Positions 1 to 7,987 of a DNA stretch of 64,000 nt are shown here, in pieces. A program made the translations under genes and the position numbers. Position 1 is the first letter of the stretch, and each line of letters opens with the position of its first letter. This DNA is from Pontibacter sp. FD36 (lineage in GTDB: Bacteria > Bacteroidota > Bacteroidia > Cytophagales > Hymenobacteraceae), in contig NZ_JADPMP010000012.1 in NCBI RefSeq assembly GCF_015686655.1, positions 124,001-188,000 on the forward strand, written 5' to 3'. The notes beneath the pieces were generated by a model. That model searched no databases and was not told where the DNA came from. It worked only from the letters and a program-made list of their open reading frames with translations.

Positions 1-1193
1 TTACCGAACCGGGTGCCGTTACGCAGGATTTCCTGTATACCAACACCCCTAACGAGTTCGATATTTATGCTGCCAAAGTAGATTTTACGAAACCACTGGC
101 ACAAGGCCGCAGGCTGGAAATAGGAGCAAAGGCCAGCCGGGTGATATCCGACGCCGACTCCCGCTTTTACTTCAATAACAGCGAAACGCTGGTGCTGGAC
201 ACCAGGCGTACGAACCATTTTGTGTATGACGAGAACATATATGCTGCCTATGTGAATTTCAACACCAAACTGAATGAGCGGTTTAGTTTACAGTCAGGTT
301 TGCGGGCAGAGCAGACACAGTCGAAGGGGGAGTTGCTGACCACGGGGGATGTAACAAAGCGCAGTTACCTCAACTTTTTTCCGAGTTTGTTTCTGCAGCA
401 GAAGGTGAGCGACGACTACCAGATCAACTATAACTACAGCCGCCGCCTGCAGCGCCCTAATTACGGACAGCTCAATCCTTTTTTCGCCTACCGTGACCCT
501 TATACCTATTGGCTGGGAAATCCAAACCTTAAGCCACAGTATACCAACGCGTTCAGCATCTCTCAGGTGTTTAAGAAGACCTATAACCTGACCCTGAGCT
601 ATCAGCACACGCAGGATGTCATTGTAGAGTTGGTTGCTATTGATCCCGAAACGGCCACCACCGTGTATTATATCGGCAACGCAGACGACTCCAGAAATCT
701 GAGCCTGACAGCTAATATACCCTATAGCGTCATGAAAAACTGGGAGTCGAACAATACGCTGATCGTGGCTTATAACGAGTACAATGTCGCGGTTGACAAT
801 GGACAGACTGTAAACGACCAGGTCTTCTATATGCTACAGTCTAACCATACTATCCTGTTACCTAAAAAAGTAAAGCTGGAGCTGAACGGAGTATACCAGG
901 GGCCTAGTGTGTACGCCCTCTACCGTGCCGATCCTCGCTGGTGGTTAAATGTGGGTGTCAAGAAAAGCTTTATGGATGAGAAACTGGACCTGAGCATCAA
1001 CGCCAACGATATTTTTGGAACGCAGCATCTCATTATCGGAGCTAGGCTGGGAGAGGGCAACGTGAGTGACTGGGATCAATATTTCCGACAGCGTAACATC
1101 GGGTTTACCCTGCGTTACAAGTTTAGCAGAGGCGCTAAAGTAGAAGAGCGCCGCCGCAACAACCTGGAAGAACTGAACCGCACCGGCGGTTGA
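1..1193 (+). CDS. Outer-membrane beta-barrel receptor, 3' part
   Basis: The reading frame is open from position 3 to the TGA ending at 1193, so the gene begins before the window and only the C-terminal part (about 396 residues) is visible. It has the alternating aromatic/polar strands of a TonB-dependent-receptor barrel, including NYSRRLQRPNYGQLNPF, GNPNLKPQYTNAFSIS and a closing strand RNIGFTLRYKFSRG followed by a charged tail. The same strand motifs (YTQRIQRPLIWYLNPW, RTGNPYLDPELNHAVELG) recur in the full-length protein at 50577-53003, so both belong to the Bacteroidota OMP_b-brl_3-type family. It should sit in the outer membrane; the ligand cannot be told. A hairpin terminator follows at 1225-1249. 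Confidence 0.85.
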   Translation, partial: TEPGAVTQDFLYTNTPNEFDIYAAKVDFTKPLAQGRRLEIGAKASRVISDADSRFYFNNSETLVLDTRRTNHFVYDENIYAAYVNFNTKLNERFSLQSGLRAEQTQSKGELLTTGDVTKRSYLNFFPSLFLQQKVSDDYQINYNYSRRLQRPNYGQLNPFFAYRDPYTYWLGNPNLKPQYTNAFSISQVFKKTYNLTLSYQHTQDVIVELVAIDPETATTVYYIGNADDSRNLSLTANIPYSVMKNWESNNTLIVAYNEYNVAVDNGQTVNDQVFYMLQSNHTILLPKKVKLELNGVYQGPSVYALYRADPRWWLNVGVKKSFMDEKLDLSINANDIFGTQHLIIGARLGEGNVSDWDQYFRQRNIGFTLRYKFSRGAKVEERRRNNLEELNRTGG

Positions 1194-1224
1194 TCGAATT
1201 ATTGCTTGTTTGTAAAGGTGAGAT

Positions 1225-1256
1225 TAATGGGGCTTTCTGAGCCCCATTATCTTTTG
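1225..1256 (+). terminator. Rho-independent terminator
   Basis: Ten-bp arms TAATGGGGCT (1225-1234) and AGCCCCATTA (1240-1249) enclose a 5-nt loop and are followed by TCTTTT. It closes the barrel gene and separates it from the sigma-factor operon. Confidence 0.8.
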
Positions 1257-1371
1257 TAGGCAGGCAGTGTTCATCATGTGTATTTATTTTGCTCAAAAAT
1301 AAGTGCCCGAATGTTGTAACTTTTCCTGAAACCTGAGTTTCTATAGATGAACACCAAAACAACCTGCTCTT

Positions 1372-1938
1372 TTGGAAATACTGACTGACAATGCTTTGAT
1401 GCTCCAGGTAAAGTCTGGCGACCTTGACAAGCTCAGCCTGCTTTTTAAGCGGTATGGCAGAAGCCTGTACGGCTTTTATTTCCGCTTCACCCGGAACGCT
1501 GAGCTGAGCGAGGATTTGGTGCAGGATGTTTTTGAGCGGGTGCTCAAGTACCGCCATACCTTCCGGGGCGACGGCAAGTTTGTCACCTGGCTGTATCACC
1601 TGGCCCGCAACGTGCTGGCCGACCACATTAAAAAGTCAAAGAAAGCCGGCATTTCCACGGATATCGACGAGAAACAGGATGTGCTGGCAGACTTATCGGT
1701 GCCGGGAGAAGCGAAGCAGAAAGAAGAGCACCTGCTGCTGATGGAAATGGCCCTCGACAAGTTGAGTCACGACAAGAAGGAACTGCTTCTGTTGAGCAAG
1801 CTGCAAGGGGTGAAGTACAAAGACATTGCAGAACTACACAACTGCACTGAGGCAAATGTAAAGGTCCGGGTGTTTCGGGCAATCAACGACCTACGGGAGG
1901 TCTTTTTAAAACTACAGGCGAAAGGTATAAGCATATGA
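1372..1938 (+). CDS. RNA polymerase ECF sigma factor
   Basis: This is an extracytoplasmic-function sigma-70 factor of 188 residues, the usual family length. Region 2 spans about residues 25-90 (LSEDLVQDVFERVLKY, FVTWLYHLARNVLADH) and region 4 about 124-180 (LLLSKLQGVKYKDIAEL, then ANVKVRVFRAINDLR, the DNA-binding helix). The frame opens after a TGA at 1348. The only start that keeps the usual few residues before LMLQVKSGDLDKL is TTG at 1372; ATG at 1399 would begin at that conserved segment, so the start is uncertain. The stop overlaps the next gene's ATG by 4 bp (ATGA), showing translational coupling to the probable anti-sigma factor. Confidence 0.92.
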   Translation: MEILTDNALMLQVKSGDLDKLSLLFKRYGRSLYGFYFRFTRNAELSEDLVQDVFERVLKYRHTFRGDGKFVTWLYHLARNVLADHIKKSKKAGISTDIDEKQDVLADLSVPGEAKQKEEHLLLMEMALDKLSHDKKELLLLSKLQGVKYKDIAELHNCTEANVKVRVFRAINDLREVFLKLQAKGISI

Positions 1939-2747
1939 ACACTGAGCGACACGAAGAACTGATTTTGGATTACCTGACAGGAAACCTGGACGAGATACAA
2001 CGGAAGGAGTTTGAAACAATGGTAGCATCGGGTGTTATACCTGTTACCGAACTGGAGGCGACACAGGCTGCCTACCAGGCTTTTCATACACTGCCAGAGC
2101 CGGAGCCAGGACCTGGACTGGATGCCAAATTCAACCAGCTTTTGGTTGCTGAAAAGCGAAAAGTAACACCTGCGGGGCCAGCTTTTTCCTGGGGAGACCT
2201 TTGGCAGCAACTGAATATTTTTCTAAGTCCGGCTAAATTTGCCTATACCCTGGTAATCTTCTTTTCCGGCTTTTTAGTGGCCTGGCTTGCCTTCTCACCA
2301 AAGCAGCAACAGCAGCAGGACCCTGATGTGAAAATGCTGGCCTCAGAGTTGAGCCAGATGAAGCAGGTCCTCTTCACGACCCTGATCGATCAGCCTCTGG
2401 CGGTGGACAGGCTGCGAGCCGTGAACATCTCACAGGAGATGACGAATGCCGATAGCCGGGTAATCGATGCCTTGTTCAATTCGCTCAACAACGACCCCAA
2501 CGTAAACGTGCGACTGGCCGCTGTCGAGGCTTTGAAGAGCCATACAGCAAAGCCGGAAGTAAGAGCCGGGCTGATCTTATCGATTAGCCAACAGGACTCA
2601 CCTATGGTACAGATCGCCCTGGCTGATTTGATGCAGGCCTTGCAGGAGAAAAAAGCGGTACCGCAGCTCCAACAGCTTTTGCAGGATGAAAGCACAAATG
2701 ATCTGGTGAAAGATAAAATCAAAGAAAGTATAAACGTCTTAATCTAA
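1935..2747 (+). CDS. Probable anti-sigma factor with HEAT repeats
   Basis: A 270-residue single-pass membrane protein. Residues 1-50 (EELILDYLTGNLDEIQRKEFE) look like the cytoplasmic anti-sigma helical region, one membrane helix lies at about 102-120 (FAYTLVIFFSGFLVAWLAF), and a Gln run follows. Residues about 155-270 form two or three HEAT-like helical repeats (NVNVRLAAVEALKSH, SPMVQIALADLMQALQEKKAVPQL), presumably periplasmic. It overlaps the sigma gene by 4 bp and lies 4 bp before a DUF4097 gene. The inferred role is to hold the ECF sigma factor at the membrane and to sense a periplasmic signal through the HEAT domain. No zinc HxxxCxxC motif is present, so it is not a ZAS-type anti-sigma factor. 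Confidence 0.75.
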   Translation: MNTERHEELILDYLTGNLDEIQRKEFETMVASGVIPVTELEATQAAYQAFHTLPEPEPGPGLDAKFNQLLVAEKRKVTPAGPAFSWGDLWQQLNIFLSPAKFAYTLVIFFSGFLVAWLAFSPKQQQQQDPDVKMLASELSQMKQVLFTTLIDQPLAVDRLRAVNISQEMTNADSRVIDALFNSLNNDPNVNVRLAAVEALKSHTAKPEVRAGLILSISQQDSPMVQIALADLMQALQEKKAVPQLQQLLQDESTNDLVKDKIKESINVLI

Positions 2748-2751
2748 AACT

Positions 2752-3621
2752 ATGAAAGTCATGAAATCCCTGGTATTACTGTTGGCATTCCTCTGTGTCA
2801 GCAGTGAACTGATGGCCCAGAACCAGACCGAAAAGATCGTGAAGGAGTTGAGTTTTAGCCGCAAGTCACCCGGCAATGTGCTTAAGATCGAGAACATCGA
2901 CGGCTTTGTGCATGTGGAAACGCATAACAGTGACAAGGTGCTGATCGAGGTGGAGCGCATTATCAAACCAAGAACAGCAGACGGCCTGGAAAAGTCGAAA
3001 GAGCTGAGTCTGGAATTTGAAGTGAGCGGCGACAGCATCATCAGTTACCTGAAGGCTCCTTACATTCAATCGCACAGAACGGGCTCCTCTAATCGGGGCG
3101 TCAACATCACGAAAGAACTCGGGTATAGATTCACGCATAATTTCACGATCAAGGTACCGCAGAATACCAATATCGCCCTCACCACGATCAACAATGGTGA
3201 CGTGAAGATCAAAGACCTTACCGCCAGTTACATTCATGCTGCAAATGTGAACGGAGCGATTCTGCTGGACAATATTTCGGGAGATGTGGACGCCAAAACA
3301 GTGAATGGAAGTGTGGTTGCCAAATACCGTGAAAACCCAAAAAAGCAGGCGAGGCTGGAAACGCTGAACGGCAACGTTGAGTTGCTGTACCGTAAGTCGC
3401 TTTCAGCCACCATTAGCTTCAGTGCCTTCAACGGCGACTTCTACACAGACCTGGATGACCTGCAGCAACTGGCCCCGGAAGTGAAGAAAGTAAGTACTCA
3501 AAACGGAGCTACTACCACCTACAAACTCGGAAAAGAATCAACTTTTAAAACAGGGGCGGGCACGGCCTTGCTATACCTGAAAACCTTCAACGGAAAAGTA
3601 ATTGTGAAAGCACAAAGCTAA
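2752..3621 (+). CDS. DUF4097 beta-helix-like exported protein (1)
   Basis: A 289-residue protein with a Sec signal peptide (KSLVLLLAFLCVSSELMAQ, cleavage near residue 22). The mature part is built of short beta strands with repeated Asn-Gly turns (IENIDGFVHVET, TINNGDVKIKD, NVNGAILLDNISGDVDAKTVNGSV), the hallmark of DUF4097 adhesin-like repeats. It starts 4 bp after the anti-sigma gene and is probably co-transcribed. The biochemical role is unknown. In Bacteroidota these proteins often accompany ECF sigma/anti-sigma pairs, and a periplasmic sensing or envelope role is an inference. Confidence 0.85.
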   Translation: MKVMKSLVLLLAFLCVSSELMAQNQTEKIVKELSFSRKSPGNVLKIENIDGFVHVETHNSDKVLIEVERIIKPRTADGLEKSKELSLEFEVSGDSIISYLKAPYIQSHRTGSSNRGVNITKELGYRFTHNFTIKVPQNTNIALTTINNGDVKIKDLTASYIHAANVNGAILLDNISGDVDAKTVNGSVVAKYRENPKKQARLETLNGNVELLYRKSLSATISFSAFNGDFYTDLDDLQQLAPEVKKVSTQNGATTTYKLGKESTFKTGAGTALLYLKTFNGKVIVKAQS

Positions 3622-3666
3622 GCAACCCAGCCTGGCTACATACATTAACTACAACCTAAAGAACCC

Positions 3667-4554
3667 ATGAAACGCAACATGATCATCATGCTATTTCTGA
3701 TGCTGAGCACCTCTTTGTTTGCTCAGGAAACGCAGGAACTGAAAGTGCCCCTTAGCAAACCTAATGAAATAGGAACCCTGGAAGTGAACCTGGTATTCGG
3801 GTCTATTAAAGTGAGCGGCACTAAAACTAAGGAGGTTGTCGTGTTAGCCAAGTCTGGCACAACGCAAAGCAGAATCCGTGAAAATATAGTCGTAAACGTA
3901 GGTGCCGATGGCCCTGACTCAGAAGCGGAAAAGAAGCAAGCCCGAAAAGCAGGTCAGTCTGCGGCCGAGACAAGCGGATTGAAGCGGATACCTAACACAA
4001 ACATGAGCCTGACGGTGACGGAGCAAAATAACAACGTTCAGATTTCAACCGAATCAATTAATAGACCACTGCATCTGGAGATCATGGTTCCAGCTAATTT
4101 TAACCTGAAACTGTCGACTGTGAACAATGGAAATATCACGATCAGCAATGTGAATGGTAACCTGGAGCTCTCTAATGTGAATGGCAGCATCGTGCTCGAG
4201 AACGTGTCGGGTACGGCTATGGCGAACACTACAAATGGCGCTGTAAAGGCCAATATACTGAAGTGGGATGGCAAATCGCCGATGGCTTTCTCTACTCTGA
4301 ATGGCAACGTGGATGTGACACTGCCAGCCAACTCAAAATTCAACACTAAACTGAAATCTGACAGGGGAGAGGTGTATACCGACTTTGAGATGACTCGAGA
4401 TGCTACGCAGAAGCCAACTGGTACCCGCAGCGAGAAAGGGCTTTACCGGGTAAGCACCGCAGACTTTATCACAGGCAAAGTAAACGGAGGCGGACCTGAG
4501 ATTATGATCAAGAATATGAACGGTAACATCTACCTCAGAAAGGCCTCCAAGTAA
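3667..4554 (+). CDS. DUF4097 beta-helix-like exported protein (2)
   Basis: A 295-residue paralog of the preceding protein, with signal peptide MIIMLFLMLSTSLFAQ. Short strands carry Asn-Gly turns (TVNNGNITISNVNGNLELSN, VNGSIVLENVSG, TTNGAVKAN, TLNGNVDVTL) and the protein ends NMNGNIYLRKASK. It lies 45 bp downstream of the first copy in the same direction. The tandem pair probably arose by duplication, with divergence outside the turn motifs. No catalytic motif is visible. Confidence 0.85.
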   Translation: MKRNMIIMLFLMLSTSLFAQETQELKVPLSKPNEIGTLEVNLVFGSIKVSGTKTKEVVVLAKSGTTQSRIRENIVVNVGADGPDSEAEKKQARKAGQSAAETSGLKRIPNTNMSLTVTEQNNNVQISTESINRPLHLEIMVPANFNLKLSTVNNGNITISNVNGNLELSNVNGSIVLENVSGTAMANTTNGAVKANILKWDGKSPMAFSTLNGNVDVTLPANSKFNTKLKSDRGEVYTDFEMTRDATQKPTGTRSEKGLYRVSTADFITGKVNGGGPEIMIKNMNGNIYLRKASK

Positions 4555-4637
4555 GCATCGGCCTCAGGTATAGCTTTTCTGATATTTTCCCATCTATTCG
4601 GCTCCTGTTGCCGTAAGCAAAAGAAAAAAGGAAAACT

Positions 4638-4844
4638 ATGAAGACCAATACATCAAAAACCTCTAATCCCTTGAATTATCTGATGGAAAATCCGGGTGAT
4701 ATCATGAACATGGTGAAAAACCCGGGCAAGTACGGCCTGGATACATTTAACGGTCTGGACAACAAACAGAAGCAGTATGTACTCTTTGCTTTGGGCGCTG
4801 GCTTGATCGGTTATGGTATTTACCTGGGTATGAATAAAAAGTAA
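4638..4844 (+). CDS. Small membrane protein, 68 aa
   Basis: A short protein with a hydrophilic first half containing MENPGDIMNMVKNPGKYGLDTF and one C-terminal membrane helix (YVLFALGAGLIGYGIYLGM) ending NKK. The sequence upstream of the ATG, AAAAAAGGAAAACT, supplies a weak A/G-rich ribosome site. It is the last gene before a strong terminator and lies 83 bp after the DUF4097 pair, so it may belong to the sigma operon. I do not recognise a family. Confidence 0.7.
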   Translation: MKTNTSKTSNPLNYLMENPGDIMNMVKNPGKYGLDTFNGLDNKQKQYVLFALGAGLIGYGIYLGMNKK

Positions 4845-4987
4845 GTGTTTGGACATCAACCTGCTGCGTCGTGTTACGTATAACAGGTATAGACATTATG
4901 TTATCGTTCAGACAGGCGTAAACCTGAATTAAAGCTTGTAGAAGCTTTTGGAAGAATTGCTTCCATGTTTGACGGAACATGAAAAGG

Positions 4988-5024
4988 AAAAACCTGTTTC
5001 AAGTATTTCTTGAAACAGGTTTTT
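4988..5024. terminator. Bidirectional terminator
   Basis: Perfect 16-bp arms (4988-5003 and 5009-5024, arm AAAAACCTGTTTCAAG) surround a TATTT loop. The A-rich 5' and T-rich 3' ends let it work in both directions, fitting its place between the convergent genes ending at 4844 (+) and 5051 (-). Confidence 0.9.
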
Positions 5025-5050
5025 CTGTTTTATACCTGAGGTAAGGCAGG

Positions 5051-5485
5051 CTATTTCTTTTTCTTGCCTGGGCCTTTGCGGGACTGACGGAGTTTGTGCT
5101 GCTCTTCTTTCAGCGCTTTAAATTCTTCGTTTGGTAGCGTGACCGTGTACTCCACTGACGAAAGGAAATGCTCCTGTTCCTCCTCGTCGTACATCATCAG
5201 CAACGACAGGAACTTGTTTTCATTCAACACATAGTCATCACCCTCTCTGTCATACACATCAAAATCGTACTCGCCTTCCTGCAGGTGCTTTACCGGCTTA
5301 AGAGCCAACTGGTCGCCTGTTATCACAATCGGTTCTTCCAGCTCCACTTCCAGGTTAAAAGGCTGGTAATACTTCCCATCCTTCTTGTAGGTTACATATT
5401 CGATCTTATCTACCTCAATGACGATACCTGCATTGCGGTCGTCGCGCTTGTTTTTAATATTGAGAATGTTGCCAGTCAGTTTCAT
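5051..5485 (-). CDS. Hypothetical protein, 144 aa
   Basis: I do not recognise this family. It is a soluble, highly charged protein with no signal peptide or membrane helix. The first 60 residues are rich in beta-type segments (GIVIEVDKIEYVTYK, YQPFNLEVELEEPIVI), the middle is acidic (DFDVYDREGDDYV, MMYDEEEQEHF) and the tail is strongly basic (KLRQSRKGPGKKKK), which could bind nucleic acid. The gene is divergent from the TcmP-like gene across a 71-bp gap. Confidence 0.65.
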   Translation of the reverse strand: MKLTGNILNIKNKRDDRNAGIVIEVDKIEYVTYKKDGKYYQPFNLEVELEEPIVITGDQLALKPVKHLQEGEYDFDVYDREGDDYVLNENKFLSLLMMYDEEEQEHFLSSVEYTVTLPNEEFKALKEEQHKLRQSRKGPGKKKK

Positions 5486-5489
5486 GCTG

Positions 5490-5497
5490 CAAAATTA
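5490..5497 (-). promoter_or_regulatory. Candidate Bacteroidota -7 box
   Basis: On the minus strand this reads TAATTTTG, matching the Bacteroidota -7 consensus TAnnTTTG. It sits 4 bp before the ATG of the 5051-5485 gene, which would give a nearly leaderless mRNA. A correctly spaced -33 TTTG is not clear. Confidence 0.35.
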
Positions 5498-5556
5498 CGC
5501 TTATAATTGAAACAAGCCCTAACTTTACCTTTCCATAAAACATTGGGCTATTTTCC

Positions 5557-6681
5557 ATGTCTACTGCCGATACAAACGATTTTTTTATAGAACAACGCAG
5601 CAGCGCCGAGATTAAGTCAGAGCTGCTGAACGAATTTTTCAAGGCCTGGTGCAGTGCCCAGTTGCAGGGGCAGCGTTACAAGTCCAACCCGGTGTTGGCC
5701 TTTATCGACCTGTACGCAGGCGACGGCAAGCCAGAAGACGGCAAGCCCGCCACGCCTGTGCGGGTGCTTAACAGCATCTTTGGGGCTACGGACAAGTATA
5801 ACCTGAACAAGGTAGTGCGCACTTTTTTCAACGATGAAAAAAAGACTGTCACTGCCAGGCTAAAGGATAACCTGCAGCAGCTGCCTTACTACGAAGAGTT
5901 GCAGCACAAGCCGGTGCTCTTGCATGAAGAAGCCAGCCTGGCCTCACTAGCCAAACTCCTCGGCAACGATGTGCCCACTTTGCTATACCTGGACCCATTC
6001 GGTTATGAGTTTTCGCAGCAATTGCTCCTGCAGTCGGTACGTCGCTGGGGACTCGATCTGTTCATGCTTTTCACACCGGCTAAACTAAGGGCCGCTGTGC
6101 AGGGAGCCACGGACGACAGCATCATGGCCGATGTGTTTGGCAAAGAGCGTCTGCAGAAGATCCGCGAGTTTTGTGACCGCTACCAGGATGCTGGCCAGCG
6201 CGAAGACTTTATGGTTGACCAGTTTGAAGACGTGTTCCGTGAGAAGGATTACAAAACGTTCCGCTTCAAGATCAGTCTACCCAAAAAGAATCAGACGAGT
6301 CACTATCTGTTTTTTGTCTCGAAGAATGATGCGCCTTACATGAAAATGAAGGAGCTGATGCTCATGTACAGTGATTACCAGGAAGACGGCGTGCCGCTTT
6401 TTGGAGCTAATATCAAGCACCAGCTGTCGCTGTTTCAGGAGCAGTACCGCTACTCGATCAAGAACCTGATCACTGACCTCGCAGGCAAACGTGCGTACTA
6501 TCACAACCTGCCAATCGACAGTATTTACCGCCATCACAACATCGGAACGAATTACATCCGGGGTAATTATAAAGAAGCACTGGAAGCATTGAAAGCGAAG
6601 GGCGTGGTTGAGGCGATTAATCCGGTTTCGCGACAGCCGATGCGGAAGGTGTCGTTTACTTCGATTATTGGGTATAAGTAA
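5557..6681 (+). CDS. tcmP: Three-Cys-motif partner protein TcmP-like
   Basis: A 374-residue protein whose whole outline fits the TcmP family. The N-terminus carries a Rossmann-type motif (LAFIDLYAGDGKPEDG, residues about 48-62) like SAM-binding motif I. A second motif, TLLYLDPFGYEFS, corresponds to the DPPY-like strand of Class I methyltransferases. The C-terminal half is helical and ends in a winged-helix-like segment. TcmP is usually encoded beside a small three-Cys-motif (Gp37/Gp68-type) protein; none is visible nearby. The enzymatic activity of the family is not established to my knowledge, so methyl transfer is an inference from the fold. Confidence 0.85.
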   Translation: MSTADTNDFFIEQRSSAEIKSELLNEFFKAWCSAQLQGQRYKSNPVLAFIDLYAGDGKPEDGKPATPVRVLNSIFGATDKYNLNKVVRTFFNDEKKTVTARLKDNLQQLPYYEELQHKPVLLHEEASLASLAKLLGNDVPTLLYLDPFGYEFSQQLLLQSVRRWGLDLFMLFTPAKLRAAVQGATDDSIMADVFGKERLQKIREFCDRYQDAGQREDFMVDQFEDVFREKDYKTFRFKISLPKKNQTSHYLFFVSKNDAPYMKMKELMLMYSDYQEDGVPLFGANIKHQLSLFQEQYRYSIKNLITDLAGKRAYYHNLPIDSIYRHHNIGTNYIRGNYKEALEALKAKGVVEAINPVSRQPMRKVSFTSIIGYK

Positions 6682-6789
6682 GGGGAGGGGCCATCATGCT
6701 ATGGCGCGAGCGTCCACGCTCTTGTCTATTATGGTAGTGCCTCTGGCCGAGGTATAGGTATAGCAAGTTTGATGTTTCATAGCTTGCCT

Positions 6790-6910
6790 TAGCCAGGCGG
6801 GCACTGTTTGCCCTGGCCGGGCGGGCCTTACTTTTTTCCTTGATGAAAAAAGTAAGCAAAAAAATCAAGACGATTTTAAACTCGCTGACCGCTCAAACAC
6901 AAAATCGTCA
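6790..6910. repeat. Structured intergenic repeat element
   Basis: Several hairpins stand in series: CCAGGCGGGCA...TGCCCTGG near 6792-6815; perfect 11-bp arms CTTACTTTTTT (6827-6837) and AAAAAAGTAAG (6846-6856); and 9-bp arms GACGATTTT (6869-6877) and AAAATCGTC (6901-6909). The CTTACTTTTTTCCTTGATGA block resembles an intergenic repeat I associate with Cytophagales genomes. That association is from memory and unverified. Confidence 0.6.
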
Positions 6911-7002
6911 TTTTGCGCACCTGGCACTGTGGTCTGTTTCATAGCTAGCGTGCGAGTTAGTCTTGCTATACCTGACAGTGTTACGTGACAGATGCTACAA
7001 GG

Positions 7003-7180
7003 CTTATACCTGTGAGTTTGCAGTAGCAGAAGCTCCCCTCCTTGGATAAGGAGGGGCAGGGGTGGTTGGACCCGGTACAGTAAAGTGCAAGCTACAGCGT
7101 TATACCTGAGGATTGGCAGTAGCCCAAAAGCCCCTCTTGGGGATAGGGCCTTCTACAAAGGGAGGGGTAGGGGTGGGTTA
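7003..7180. repeat. Two imperfect tandem G-rich repeats
   Basis: Copy 1 (7003-7070) and copy 2 (7099-7180) share the order TATACCTG, then GCAGTAGC, then CCCCTC(C)TTGG, then GGAGGGG(C/T)AGGGGTGG. The pyrimidine and purine halves form a stem of about 8 bp. Copy 2 carries an insertion in its loop. This is a REP-like intergenic repeat. Confidence 0.65.
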
Positions 7181-7285
7181 ATCGTGTACATAAATAAAAC
7201 CGACGCAGCTATACCTGTAGAACAGATGCTTAAATCAAACAACAGATACTTCATAACTATAACCTCATTCCATAACCAAACACCA

Positions 7286-7849
7286 ATGCAAAACCCTAAA
7301 CTCTTTATGTTAATGCTGGGCTGTCGTCCGGCAGGACGCAACACGGAGCAGCACGATATGTTCTTTGCCATTGGCGAACAGGTGAAAGACCTGGTGCCGG
7401 CTATCAAAGCTTTCTGGTCGGAGGCGAAGGGCAATATTCACGTGGATGCCTGGCGGGAAGTGACGCAGGTAAACGGCTACCAGGTAAAGGTGGTGCCGAA
7501 AACAGCTATATCTGAAGCAGATGGATCTGATAAACTTTTCTTCCTGAACCTGGGTGGCTACAAGCCAAATGAATTCGACGAGTTTCATTACAAAATGCTG
7601 GCTGTGGCACCAGATCAGGCGGGAGCTGTGAAACAGGCCAAACAAACAGCTTTTTACAAACACACGGGCTTTAAAGGCGCTGCGTCACATATTGATGATA
7701 AGTTTGGCGTAGACGTGGACGAGGTGTATCAAGTGAAAGACATCCTGACTCCTGAAGACAAAGAAAGGTATAGCCTGGTGATCACCGCGGATGCGACAGG
7801 TCCAGAGGATGATATGCACCTGGGTTATTTCCAACTGCACAAGCTTTAG
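7286..7849 (+). CDS. DUF1543 domain protein
   Basis: A 187-residue cytoplasmic protein. I place the start at ATG 7286 (MQNPKLFMLMLGC); the frame continues upstream to a GTG at 7085, but that part translates repeat DNA. The N-terminal LFMLMLGCRPAGRNTEQHDMFFAIGEQVKDLVPAIKAFW and the later KLFFLNLGGYKPNEFDEFHYKMLAVA repeat the same strand-helix pattern, so the protein is two DUF1543 halves. It is a single gene flanked by gaps. The function of DUF1543 is unknown. Confidence 0.8.
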   Translation: MQNPKLFMLMLGCRPAGRNTEQHDMFFAIGEQVKDLVPAIKAFWSEAKGNIHVDAWREVTQVNGYQVKVVPKTAISEADGSDKLFFLNLGGYKPNEFDEFHYKMLAVAPDQAGAVKQAKQTAFYKHTGFKGAASHIDDKFGVDVDEVYQVKDILTPEDKERYSLVITADATGPEDDMHLGYFQLHKL

Positions 7850-7987
7850 CAGCAGCCAAGTATAGCCGGTGAGCGCTATGAGTCCTGCTACGGCGCACTG
7901 CAAATCCAGCTTGTTAACAGCCACGATTAAACATGCTTTGCGCTGCTGCGTTATGAGAGAGATAATCTAACTCAAAATAATGAAGCT

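Larger units (their letters stand above)
6682..7285. other. Repeat-rich intergenic region, no gene seen
   Basis: About 600 bp without a credible gene. It contains a small hairpin GAGCGT/ACGCTC at 6708-6721, four copies of the AGGTATAG/CTATACCT octamer (6750, 6756, 6966, 7209), a structured element at 6790-6910, and two related G-rich repeats at 7003-7180. An open frame runs from 7085 into the next gene, but it starts inside the repeat and is not thought to be translated there. Confidence 0.8.

Noticed and set aside
7085..7285. N-terminal extension of the DUF1543 frame from a GTG start
   Set aside because: It translates the G-rich intergenic repeat, and the family sequence begins at ATG 7286.
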